DNA of 64,000 bases. Origin: JAILLW01 sp045640905. GTDB lineage: Bacteria > Bacillota > Clostridia > Lachnospirales > Lachnospiraceae. This document shows, piece after piece, positions 17,037-25,731 of this stretch. The position numbers were made by a program, and so were the translations under genes. The notes below the pieces were generated by a model. It searched no databases, had not been told where the DNA came from, and saw nothing but the letters and a program-made list of their open reading frames with translations. Each line of letters starts with the position of its first letter. Positions within the stretch are counted from its first letter, which is position 1. The stretch lies in the NCBI GenBank assembly GCA_045640905.1, contig JAZUFW010000087.1, forward strand, positions 7,835 through 71,834, in the 5' to 3' direction.

Positions 17037-19532
17037 TTAAACCTTCTTCTTCGGCATTTTAACTTTATCAAGATGCCATATTTCATCGACATACTGCTGG
17101 ATGGTTCTGTCTGATGTAAACTTGCCGGAACAAGCGATATTGGTAATGGCCATTTTAGCCCATCTGCTCTCGTTCTGATATGCTTCAACGATACGCTCTC
17201 TGGCATCCGAATATGACTTAAAGTCCTTTAAAATGAAATATGTATCGGCTTTCGAAGTACTCAATGTATTAAGCAGAGAATTATAAAGCGATCTGAATCT
17301 GTCGGGATCGTCAGGAGCATATGTTCCGTTAATTAACTGCATCAGGACGCGTCTGATATCGGGATCATTGTTAAATATCTCATTAGGATCGTATCCGCCG
17401 TTTCTTTCGAAGTTAATAACTTCATCCGAAGATAATCCGAAAATGAATGCATTTTCTTCTCCGACTTCTTCAACGATTTCAACATTGGCTCCGTCCATAG
17501 TACCCAAAGTAACGGCACCGTTTAACATGAACTTCATGTTGGAAGTACCCGAAGCTTCCTTTGATGCTGTCGAAATCTGTTCTGAAACATCTGCTGCAGC
17601 AAAAATCATCTCCGCATTTGATACACGGTAATCCTCGATAAATACGACTTTAATCTTTCCGTGAATGCTTTCGTCATTGTTAATCACATCAGCAACCGAA
17701 TTGATTAACTTAATTGTCATCTTTGCATTATAGTATCCGGCTGCTGCCTTTGCGCCGAAAATAAATGTTCTGGGATAGAAATCCATGGACGGATTATCCT
17801 TGAGCGTATTATAAAGATACATAATATGCAAAATATTCATAAGCTGTCTCTTGTACTCGTGAAGACGCTTAACCTGAACGTCGAATATAGATCTGGGATC
17901 TACTTCGATTCCGTTATGCTCCTTGATGTACTTAGCCAGTCTGACTTTATTTCTGTATTTAATATTCAAAAATTCATGCTGAGCTTTCTTGTCATCGGCA
18001 TATACCTTTAACTTGTTAATTTTGGGCAAGTTGGTAATCCAGTCATCACCGATATAGTTGGAAACCCATGAAGCAAGAAGCGGATTGCCGTGAAGCAGGA
18101 ATCTTCTCTGAGTGATACCGTTTGTCTTGTTGTTGAACTTTTCGGGCATCATCTGATAGAAATCTTTTAATTCCTGATTCTTTAATATCTCGGTATGAAG
18201 TCTGGCAACACCGTTAACGGAATAACTGCAGGCGATGGCCAAATATGCCATTCTGACCTGTCCGTCATAAATAATAGCCATATTACGAATCTTATCAGGC
18301 TGGTTAGGATAAAGCTTCTGTATATCGGAAACGAATCTTCTGTTTATCTCTTCAATAATCTGATATACACGGGGCAATAATCTGCTAAAGAGCTCAATAG
18401 GCCATTTTTCCAGAGCTTCTGCCATAATTGTATGGTTGGTGTAAGCACAGGTCTTGGTCATTACTTCCCAAGCTTCGTCCCACTCAAGATAGTAATCATC
18501 CATCAGAATTCTCATTAATTCTGCCGTAGCCACGGTAGGATGAGTATCATTCAGCTGGAACGTAACCTTCTCATGAAGTTTTCTGATATCGTCATGCTTA
18601 CGCATATATTTCTCAACGGCTTCCTGAACCGATGCCGAAATAAAGAAATACTGCTGCTTTAAGCGAAGTTCCTTTCCTGCGTAATGATTATCATTGGGAT
18701 AAAGTACTTCAACAATGTTTCTGGCCAGGTTTTCCTGCTCAACTGCCTGCTGATAGTCTCCCTTATCAAATGAATCGAGTTTAAAGCATTCAATGGGTTC
18801 CGCATCCCAGATACGAAGGGTATTAACCAAACCGTTTCCGTATCCTACAACAGGAACATCATAAGGGACTGCCTTAACAGACTGATATCCTTCCTGATGA
18901 AAGTTTGATCTTCCGTTTTCATCCTTTGTTACTTCAACCCATCCGCCAAATTTAACGGTCTTTGAATACTCGGGACGACGCAGTTCAAAAGGATTGCCGT
19001 TTTCAAGCCAGTTATCGGGAACTTCTACCTGATAGCCATCCCTGATAGCCTGCTTAAACATACCGTATTTATATCTGATACCGCAGCCGTAAGCTTCGTA
19101 TCCCAAAGTTGCCAGCGAGTCCAAAAAGCACGCAGCCAAACGACCCAAGCCACCGTTTCCGAGTGCTGCATCGGGTTCTTCGTCTTCCAAAACATCCAAA
19201 TTGATTTTCAGTTCATCCAATGCCTGCTTAATAGGTTCATACGCCTTGAGGTTAATAATATTATTTCCCAAAGCTCTTCCCATCAGGAATTCCATTGACA
19301 TGTAATACAGTGTTTTGGGATCCTGCTTTTCAAACTGTTTCTGTGATTCCATCCAGTTGTCTACTACAGTATCCTTTACCGCAAATGCTACAGCTTCAAA
19401 AATCTGACGCGGTGTTGCTTCATCAATGGTCTTTCTGTGAAGTGTCTTTACATTATACAGAACGCTTTGTTTAAACTGATCCTTGTCAAAAACAAACCCT
19501 GTCGTAATGTCCGTGCTCTTTTTTCCTGCCAT
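17037..19532 (-). CDS. glgP: Glycogen/starch/alpha-glucan phosphorylase
   Basis: Pyridoxal-phosphate enzyme that releases glucose-1-phosphate from alpha-1,4-glucans. 831 residues, normal for GT35. Seen: GNGGLGRLAACFLDS near residues 126-140, QLNDTHPT, VKRLHEYKRQLMN, and the PLP-binding Lys in EASGTSNMKFMLNG followed by LGTMDGANVEI. A strong TTTAGGAGG ribosome site precedes the ATG, overlapping the end of ileS; the two genes are only 11 bases apart. No glycogen synthesis genes are nearby. Role in mobilising stored glycogen is inferred from the family. Confidence 0.97.
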   Translation of the reverse strand: MAGKKSTDITTGFVFDKDQFKQSVLYNVKTLHRKTIDEATPRQIFEAVAFAVKDTVVDNWMESQKQFEKQDPKTLYYMSMEFLMGRALGNNIINLKAYEPIKQALDELKINLDVLEDEEPDAALGNGGLGRLAACFLDSLATLGYEAYGCGIRYKYGMFKQAIRDGYQVEVPDNWLENGNPFELRRPEYSKTVKFGGWVEVTKDENGRSNFHQEGYQSVKAVPYDVPVVGYGNGLVNTLRIWDAEPIECFKLDSFDKGDYQQAVEQENLARNIVEVLYPNDNHYAGKELRLKQQYFFISASVQEAVEKYMRKHDDIRKLHEKVTFQLNDTHPTVATAELMRILMDDYYLEWDEAWEVMTKTCAYTNHTIMAEALEKWPIELFSRLLPRVYQIIEEINRRFVSDIQKLYPNQPDKIRNMAIIYDGQVRMAYLAIACSYSVNGVARLHTEILKNQELKDFYQMMPEKFNNKTNGITQRRFLLHGNPLLASWVSNYIGDDWITNLPKINKLKVYADDKKAQHEFLNIKYRNKVRLAKYIKEHNGIEVDPRSIFDVQVKRLHEYKRQLMNILHIMYLYNTLKDNPSMDFYPRTFIFGAKAAAGYYNAKMTIKLINSVADVINNDESIHGKIKVVFIEDYRVSNAEMIFAAADVSEQISTASKEASGTSNMKFMLNGAVTLGTMDGANVEIVEEVGEENAFIFGLSSDEVINFERNGGYDPNEIFNNDPDIRRVLMQLINGTYAPDDPDRFRSLYNSLLNTLSTSKADTYFILKDFKSYSDARERIVEAYQNESRWAKMAITNIACSGKFTSDRTIQQYVDEIWHLDKVKMPKKKV

Positions 19533-19543
19533 TACAATTCCTC

Positions 19544-22500
19544 CTAAATTCTTTCAACCGAAATAATAGTCTTTTCCCCGTTTATATTCCATTCTTTCGA
19601 ATTCTGATATTCAGCATCTTTAACTATCTCCTGTGCCAGAACCTTGGTGGAAATAGCGTCTTTATTTGCCAGTACAATATCAGCAATTTTATCATTGTTC
19701 TTGATTCCGACTTTGATTCGGTCCATAACCTCAAATCCGGAATCCTTACGCATGGTCTGAATCTTTGAAATCACTTCAAGAACAAATCCTTCTTCAACTA
19801 ATTCATCCGTCAGATTGGTATCCAAAACAACCGTAGTATTGTTATCTGCTTCGGTCACGAAACCGGCTTTCTGCGAAACATCGATAAGCAGGTCTTCTTC
19901 TGAAAGCGAAACAGTTACATCCGAAACGGTAAATTCGATAGCACCCTTTTCCTTGAGTTCGGCCATAGCCTTGCTTCCGTCAACTTCGGCAAGGTATTTC
20001 TGAATTCCGCCGAGCTGCTTGCCGTATTTGGGTCCTACGGTACGAAGCTGAGGTTTAAAGGTATAGCTGGTCAAATCGGATACATCATCCTTAAAGATGA
20101 CTTCCTTAACATTCAATTCATCTTCGATTATTTCAACGAAGAACTGTGAAAGCTCCTTCTTGGCCTTGACATACATGGCCTGAATCGGCTGACGTGTCTT
20201 CATATTTGCTGTGTTTCTGGCAGCACGTCCCATAACTACGATAGAAAGAACTTCTTCCATGTTTTCTTCGAGTTCCTTATCTATCCATTCCTCCTTGGCA
20301 ACGGGATAGTCGCAAAGATGAATACTTTCGGGAGCACTCTTGTCATTGGTACGAACCAGATTCTGATAAATCTGTTCTGCCATAAACGGAATCATGGGAG
20401 CAGCACATTTGCTGATTTCAACCAAAGCAGTATAGAGGGTCATATAAGCATTAATCTTATCCTGCTCCATACCCTTGGCCCAGAAACGCTCACGTCCGCG
20501 GCGAACATACCAGTTAGACATTTCGTCAACAAAATCGTCAAGAACTCTGCCGGCTTCGGGAATCTGATAATTTTCAAGACACTTGTCTGTTTCCTTAATA
20601 GCCGTATTGAGCTTTGAAAGCAGCCACTTATCCATTACCGGAAGTTTGTCATAATCAAGTGTATATTTTGTTGCATCAAAATTATCGATATTTGCGTAAA
20701 GGATAAAGAAGGCATATGTATTCCACAAAGTACCGAGGAATTTTCTTTGTCCTTCCTGAACTGCCTTTCCGTAGAATCTGTTGGGAAGCCAAGGTGCTGA
20801 ATTGGTATAGAAATACCATCTTATGGCATCGGCTCCGTATTGTCTTAATGAATCAAAAGGATCTACTGCGTTTCCTTTTGACTTACTCATCTTCTGTCCG
20901 TTCTCATCCTGCACCAATCCGAGTACGATTACGTTCTCATAAGGTGACTTGTTAAAGAGAAGCGTTGATTCTGCCATCAAAGAATAGAACCATCCTCTGG
21001 TCTGATCGACAGCTTCCGAAATGAATGCAGCAGGGAACTGAGATTCAAAAAGTTCCTTATTCTCAAAAGGATAATGATGCTGTGCAAAAGGCATTGCACC
21101 TGAATCGAACCAGCAGTCAATAACCTCCGGTACTCTCTTCATCTTCGCATTACACTTAGGACAAGTGCATTCAATTTCGTCTATGTAAGGTCTGTGAAGT
21201 TCAACAGTCTTGGCCTTGGGATCGCCGGATAATTTTTCCAAATCTTCTCTTGATCCTATGGCTTCCTGATGGTTGCAGGAAGTACATTCCCAAATATTTA
21301 AGGGAGTACCCCAATATCTGTTTCTTGATATACCCCAGTCCTGAATATTTTCAAGCCAGTTACCGAATCTTCCTTCTCCGATTGAAGGCGGAATCCAGTT
21401 TACGGTCTTATTATTGGCTACCAGGTCATCCTTTACTGCTGTCATTTTAATGAACCAGGATTCACGAGCATAATAAAGAAGCGGAGTATCACATCTCCAA
21501 CAATGAGGATAATCATGCTCAACCTTTGGAGCATCAAAAAGGATGCCTCTTCCTTCAAGTTCCTTTAAAACTTCAGGGTCACAGTTGATTGCACCGGCTT
21601 CGATTTCCTTCTGAGTCGGCTTACATCTCATGCCTGCGAAAGGAGTTTCATCTTTCATGACACCGTGTTCGTCAACCATCTGAACGAAAGGTGCGTCATA
21701 CTTTCTTCCGACTCTGGCATCATCTTCACCGAAAGCAGGAGCAATATGAACAATTCCGGTACCGTCTGCCATGGTTACGTAATCATCGCAGTATACAAAG
21801 AAAGCTTTCTTTCCCTGCTTGTCAACGCTGTCCTTTGCACACTGATACAAAGGCTCATACTCCTTATACTCAAGGTCTGTTCCAACGTATTTTTCAAGTA
21901 CTTCGTAAGCAGGAACTCCTTCTTCTCTTTCTATTTTTCCCAAAACCTGATCAGCCAATGCTTCGGCTAGAATATATGTAAATCCGTCAGCAGCTTTTAC
22001 CTTTACATATGTATCGCTGGGATTTACGCACAAAGCGATATTTGAAGCCAATGTCCAGGGTGTAGTGGTCCATGCCAGGAAATATGCGTCTTCGTCCTTA
22101 ATCTTGAAACGAACGATAGCAGTTCTTTCCTTCAAAACTTTATATCCCTGAGCTACCTCGTGAGATGAAAGAGGGGTTCCGCAACGAGGACAGTAAGGTA
22201 CTATCTTGAATCCCTTATACAAAAGTCCCTTATTCCAAATTTCTTTGAGAGCCCACCATTCTGACTCGATAAAATTATCATCATATGTAACATAGGGGTT
22301 ATCCATGTCGGCCCAGAAACCTACCGTTCCCGAGAAATCTTCCCACATGCCCTTATATTTCCATACGGATTCCTTACACTTACCGATGAAAGGATCCAAT
22401 CCGTAACTTTCAATCTGTTCTTTTCCGTCTATTCCCAAAAGTTTTTCCACTTCGAGTTCGACAGGCAGTCCGTGAGTATCCCATCCGGCCTTTCTCGGAA

Positions 22501-22735
22501 CATAATAGCCCTTCATTGTACGATATCTGGGAATCATGTCCTTAATGCATCTGGTTAATACATGGCCGATATGAGGCTTTCCGTTGGCTGTCGGAGGGCC
22601 GTCATAAAATGTATAGGTCGGACATCCTTTTCGAATATCCATACTCTTTTTAAAAATGTCGTTGTCTTTCCAAAACTGCTCGACATCTTTTTCTCTTTCC
22701 ACAAAATTTAAATCTGTTGAGACTTTCTGGTACAT
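19544..22735 (-). CDS. ileS: Isoleucyl-tRNA synthetase
   Basis: Class I aminoacyl-tRNA synthetase that charges tRNA-Ile and edits mis-activated valine. 1063 residues, the longer type with a C-terminal extension. HIGH motif at residues 55-58 (NGKPHIGHVL), KMSKS-type motif QKMSKSKGN near residue 605, editing domain with TTTPWTLASN, and Cys-rich zinc-type clusters (CPRCGTPL, CTCPKCN). Ribosome site AAAGGAA before the ATG. Its leader contains a MITE-like insertion, and I find no T-box signature between promoter and start, although many Firmicutes ileS genes have one. Confidence 0.97.
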   Translation of the reverse strand: MYQKVSTDLNFVEREKDVEQFWKDNDIFKKSMDIRKGCPTYTFYDGPPTANGKPHIGHVLTRCIKDMIPRYRTMKGYYVPRKAGWDTHGLPVELEVEKLLGIDGKEQIESYGLDPFIGKCKESVWKYKGMWEDFSGTVGFWADMDNPYVTYDDNFIESEWWALKEIWNKGLLYKGFKIVPYCPRCGTPLSSHEVAQGYKVLKERTAIVRFKIKDEDAYFLAWTTTPWTLASNIALCVNPSDTYVKVKAADGFTYILAEALADQVLGKIEREEGVPAYEVLEKYVGTDLEYKEYEPLYQCAKDSVDKQGKKAFFVYCDDYVTMADGTGIVHIAPAFGEDDARVGRKYDAPFVQMVDEHGVMKDETPFAGMRCKPTQKEIEAGAINCDPEVLKELEGRGILFDAPKVEHDYPHCWRCDTPLLYYARESWFIKMTAVKDDLVANNKTVNWIPPSIGEGRFGNWLENIQDWGISRNRYWGTPLNIWECTSCNHQEAIGSREDLEKLSGDPKAKTVELHRPYIDEIECTCPKCNAKMKRVPEVIDCWFDSGAMPFAQHHYPFENKELFESQFPAAFISEAVDQTRGWFYSLMAESTLLFNKSPYENVIVLGLVQDENGQKMSKSKGNAVDPFDSLRQYGADAIRWYFYTNSAPWLPNRFYGKAVQEGQRKFLGTLWNTYAFFILYANIDNFDATKYTLDYDKLPVMDKWLLSKLNTAIKETDKCLENYQIPEAGRVLDDFVDEMSNWYVRRGRERFWAKGMEQDKINAYMTLYTALVEISKCAAPMIPFMAEQIYQNLVRTNDKSAPESIHLCDYPVAKEEWIDKELEENMEEVLSIVVMGRAARNTANMKTRQPIQAMYVKAKKELSQFFVEIIEDELNVKEVIFKDDVSDLTSYTFKPQLRTVGPKYGKQLGGIQKYLAEVDGSKAMAELKEKGAIEFTVSDVTVSLSEEDLLIDVSQKAGFVTEADNNTTVVLDTNLTDELVEEGFVLEVISKIQTMRKDSGFEVMDRIKVGIKNNDKIADIVLANKDAISTKVLAQEIVKDAEYQNSKEWNINGEKTIISVERI

Positions 22736-22784
22736 AACGTTTTCCTTTCATAGATAAATTCACGGTCAGGATTACATTTTCATT

Positions 22785-22992
22785 CGTTAAAACATTACTA
22801 TTCACAGTCCTCCACTCTTCATTCGCAATCATCGCTGCTACGTGCTTCAAAGCTTGCTTCGCAAGCGGATTGCTCATGTCGTGGAGTCCCTGCTTCACAG
22901 GCTTGATATATGAGCAATGCTTGTCTCTTACCTGCAAGCATGACGATACAAGCATTGCTCATATATCAACTGTGAATAGTAACGTTAAAACA
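22785..22992. mobile_element. MITE-like element with terminal inverted repeats and a 10-bp target duplication
   Basis: A 188-base element (22795-22982) has perfect 14-bp terminal inverted repeats, TTACTATTCACAGT at 22795-22808 and its complement at 22969-22982, and is flanked on both sides by the direct repeat CGTTAAAACA (22785-22794 and 22983-22992), as expected for a target-site duplication. Inside is a perfect 22-bp inverted repeat (22903-22924 with 22948-22969) and a smaller GCTTGC/GCAAGC stem. It encodes no transposase. It lies in the ileS leader, between the probable promoter and the start codon. The family cannot be named without a search. Confidence 0.8.
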
Positions 22993-23014
22993 GCATATAA
23001 CCATAGACCATAAT

Positions 23015-23043
23015 ATTCTACACCATTCCTTGCAAAATTCCAA
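23015..23043 (-). promoter_or_regulatory. Probable ileS promoter upstream of the MITE
   Basis: Minus-strand TTGGAA (23038-23043) and TAGAAT (23015-23020) with a 17-base spacer, just after the trmL terminator. If used, the whole MITE would be transcribed in the 5' leader of ileS (about 270 bases). Confidence 0.5.
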
Positions 23044-23044
23044 C

Positions 23045-23073
23045 AAAAAACCGCAGATAAATCTTATCTGCGG
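23045..23073 (-). terminator. Intrinsic terminator after trmL
   Basis: Perfect 10-bp stem, CCGCAGATAA (23051-23060) with TTATCTGCGG (23064-23073), three-base loop, followed on the minus strand by six T residues. It begins nine bases after the trmL stop. Confidence 0.92.
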
Positions 23074-23081
23074 TCAGGTAA

Positions 23082-23573
23082 TTATTTCCATTTAAGTCTG
23101 TGAAGTTCACCCTGCGTTTCCATTTCAGAAAAAGAGTTCTGTCGCAGTGCCTCATACAGCACTATTGCTACGGAATTCGACAAATTCAAAGACCGTATTT
23201 CCGGTTTCATCGGAATTCTGATACAGTTTTCTTCATTCTCAACGAGTATTTCTTCGGGAATGCCGGCGCTTTCCTTTCCGAACATAATAAAGTCATCGGG
23301 TCCGAAAGAAACTTCGGTATAACTTCGCTTGGCTTTGGTCGTAGCCATCCAGATTTTTGCGCCCGGGTTTTTTGATAAAAACTCTTCGTAATTTACGTAT
23401 CTGGAAACATTCAGCTTATCCCAATAATCCATTCCGGCACGCTTTATGCTTTTTTCGTTCAATACAAACCCCAACGGTTCTATGAGATGTAAATCCGTTC
23501 CTGTTGCGACACAGGTTCTTCCTATATTTCCGGTATTAGCCGGTATTTCGGGTTGATGTAATACTATATGCAT
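23082..23573 (-). CDS. trmL: tRNA (cytidine(34)-2'-O)-methyltransferase
   Basis: SPOUT-class methyltransferase that 2'-O-methylates the wobble base of tRNA-Leu isoacceptors. 163 residues. Family features: the N-terminal PEIPANTGNIGRTC, LHLIEPLGF, and the C-terminal trefoil knot with IPMKPEIRSLNLSNSVAIVLYEA. It follows the sensor kinase gene by eight bases with AGAGG in the gap, so it is probably the last gene of that transcript and ends in the terminator at 23045-23073. Confidence 0.93.
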   Translation of the reverse strand: MHIVLHQPEIPANTGNIGRTCVATGTDLHLIEPLGFVLNEKSIKRAGMDYWDKLNVSRYVNYEEFLSKNPGAKIWMATTKAKRSYTEVSFGPDDFIMFGKESAGIPEEILVENEENCIRIPMKPEIRSLNLSNSVAIVLYEALRQNSFSEMETQGELHRLKWK

Positions 23574-23581
23574 GTTTACCT

Positions 23582-25012
23582 CTAATATCCTTCTTCGTCA
23601 TCTTCGTCAACCAGCGGTATGCTGAAGACAAACTCCGTTCCTATTCCTTCGGTACTGATTACATTTATGTTTTCACCGTGGGCACGAATAATCTCTCTGG
23701 TAATCGACAATCCCAGTCCGGTGCCTTTTCTGTCTTTTCCTCGCGACAAATCGGTCTTGTAAAAACGGTCGAAAATCTGGCTTAACTGATCTTTGGGAAT
23801 TCCTATTCCTTTATCTTTGACCGAAACAAAAACCTTATTGTGTTTTTCGCTTGTTTCGACTTTAATGACCGAATCCGAGTGAGAAAACTTTATTGCGTTA
23901 TCCATCAGATTATACAAAACCTGCTTTATCTTTTCGCAATCGGCCTTAACAAACAGCTCGTCACCCGAAAGAATCAACTCTATTGCTATGGACTTTTTTA
24001 AACATGTGCCTTCGAAAGTGGCTACAACGTTTCGTATTTCCTTATTGATATCAAATGTCGAAATATCCAAAAGCATTCCGGCAGTGTTCAGATTATTCAG
24101 CGTTAACAGTCCGTTTGTCAGTTTTCGAAGTCGCTCTGTTTCATTTAATACTATTCCCAAATATTTTTCATGAAGTTCGGGAGGAATAGTACCATCCAGC
24201 ATCGCTTCCAGGTAACCTTTTATGGAAGTAAGCGGAGATCTGAAATCATGTGACACATTAGCCACAAATTTCTTTTGATCATCTTCGGAACGCGCAATTT
24301 CCTGCGCCATATACGCTACCGTAGCACCCAAATATCCAATTTCATCATCGGAATCCATTTGAAGTTCATAATGCATATTTCCTGAGGCGTATTGCTCTGT
24401 GGCTTCGGTAATCTTTCTGATAGGCAGATATACCATTTCGGTAAAGAAAATCAGAATAATCAAAGACAGCAGGAACATTATAATTAAGAGAATATAGCAG
24501 ATAACCAGCAAATCCTCTCGCTCTTCGTTAAGATTATCCATAGGATAGTGAATTACCACATAACCTTTGATCTTAAAACCGGAAGTGATAGGAGCAAAAA
24601 CGCTCAGATAGTCTTTTTCAAAAAAGCCGAAAAAATTACCTTCTACGTAGTTGGAGCCTCCGGCCGCAGCAGGATCAAAGCCGTCAACAATCACTTCGTT
24701 ATTGAGATTAATCGGAATATCCGAACTCAGTACCAATCTGCCCGAAGGATTGACTATCCAGTAAACTGCCCCTGTGTACAGTGCCAAAGCATCCATCTGC
24801 TTTTTAACGGTATCCAAAGACGTAGTGGAATTGTACAAATCCGCCGCATACGAATTAGCAACATATGTCGCCTCTTCATACATGGTTTCCGATTTACGAT
24901 TAACCAGACTGTCCTTTATCATACTGCTGACAAAGCTGGCCACGATTACAAATCCGAACAACCCGAAGATTATATATGCAAGAATGAATTTTAAATATAA
25001 CGTTTTTCGCAT
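23582..25012 (-). CDS. Sensor histidine kinase
   Basis: 476-residue membrane kinase. Membrane segment 1 at about residues 8-30, an external sensor domain of about 135 residues, membrane segment 2 at about 168-192, a HAMP region, then the dimerisation domain with the phosphoacceptor His in VANVSHDFRSPL and an ATPase domain (DNAIKFSHSD, KGIGIPKDQL, FDRFYKTD, GTGLGLSI). The start codon overlaps the regulator stop by one base (TAATG), so the two are translationally coupled. The signal is unknown; no obvious target operon is adjacent. Confidence 0.95.
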   Translation of the reverse strand: MRKTLYLKFILAYIIFGLFGFVIVASFVSSMIKDSLVNRKSETMYEEATYVANSYAADLYNSTTSLDTVKKQMDALALYTGAVYWIVNPSGRLVLSSDIPINLNNEVIVDGFDPAAAGGSNYVEGNFFGFFEKDYLSVFAPITSGFKIKGYVVIHYPMDNLNEEREDLLVICYILLIIMFLLSLIILIFFTEMVYLPIRKITEATEQYASGNMHYELQMDSDDEIGYLGATVAYMAQEIARSEDDQKKFVANVSHDFRSPLTSIKGYLEAMLDGTIPPELHEKYLGIVLNETERLRKLTNGLLTLNNLNTAGMLLDISTFDINKEIRNVVATFEGTCLKKSIAIELILSGDELFVKADCEKIKQVLYNLMDNAIKFSHSDSVIKVETSEKHNKVFVSVKDKGIGIPKDQLSQIFDRFYKTDLSRGKDRKGTGLGLSITREIIRAHGENINVISTEGIGTEFVFSIPLVDEDDEEGY

Positions 25013-25713
25013 TATTTTGTCTCGAACTTATATCCGATTCCCCAAATTGTCGCTATTCTCCATGAATCATGATCGTTGATTTTTTCACGAATACGCTTGA
25101 TGTGAACATCAACCGTTCTGGTATCTCCGATGTATTCATACCCCCAAATCTGATCAAGAAGCTGTTCTCTGGTAAAAACATGATTCGGGGAAGCCGCAAG
25201 GAAATACAAAAGTTCAAGTTCCTTGGGTGGCATATCCATAATCTGTCCCATATAAGTAACGGAATAGTTTGTCAAATTGATTTTTAAATCAGGATAAGAT
25301 ACTTCTTTGACATCTTCTTCGTTCTTTGATATGGGTGCAGTGTTTTTGAATCTACGCAAAACAGCCTTGACTCTGGCAACCAGTTCTTTCGTGTCGAAAG
25401 GCTTTTCCATATAATCATCGGCACCGAGTTCCAGTCCCAAAACCTTATCAAATACTTCGCCTTTTGCGGAAAGCATAATAATAGGAGTCGTCGATACGGT
25501 TCTGATTTCTCTGCAGACACCGTATCCGTCTATTCCCGGAAGCATGATATCAAGAAGAATCAAATCGGGTTCAAAGGTTTTAAACATATTAAGTGCCGTC
25601 TCGCCGTCCGGTGCTATTTGTGTTTCAAAGCATTCTTTTGTCAGATATAACGAAATGAGTTCAGCAATGTTTTCGTCATCATCCACAATCAATATTTTCT
25701 GCTTGTTTATCAT
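25012..25713 (-). CDS. OmpR-family response regulator
   Basis: 233-residue transcription factor: receiver domain (acidic pocket VDDDE, phosphoacceptor Asp55 in LLDIMLPG, conserved K in MEKPFDTKEL) followed by a winged-helix DNA-binding domain ending in TRTVDVHIKRIREK and IWGIGYKFE. Partner of the histidine kinase read from the same transcript. GAGAGGAAG precedes the ATG, overlapping the gap after mutS2 (18 bases), so it may be co-transcribed with mutS2. Confidence 0.96.
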   Translation of the reverse strand: MINKQKILIVDDDENIAELISLYLTKECFETQIAPDGETALNMFKTFEPDLILLDIMLPGIDGYGVCREIRTVSTTPIIMLSAKGEVFDKVLGLELGADDYMEKPFDTKELVARVKAVLRRFKNTAPISKNEEDVKEVSYPDLKINLTNYSVTYMGQIMDMPPKELELLYFLAASPNHVFTREQLLDQIWGYEYIGDTRTVDVHIKRIREKINDHDSWRIATIWGIGYKFETK

Positions 25714-25731
25714 ACTTCTTCCTCTCTGTGT

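Noticed and set aside
22650..22955. 101-residue frame ending inside ileS
   Set aside because: It is formed by reading through the MITE and the ileS start region; no ribosome site and no family.
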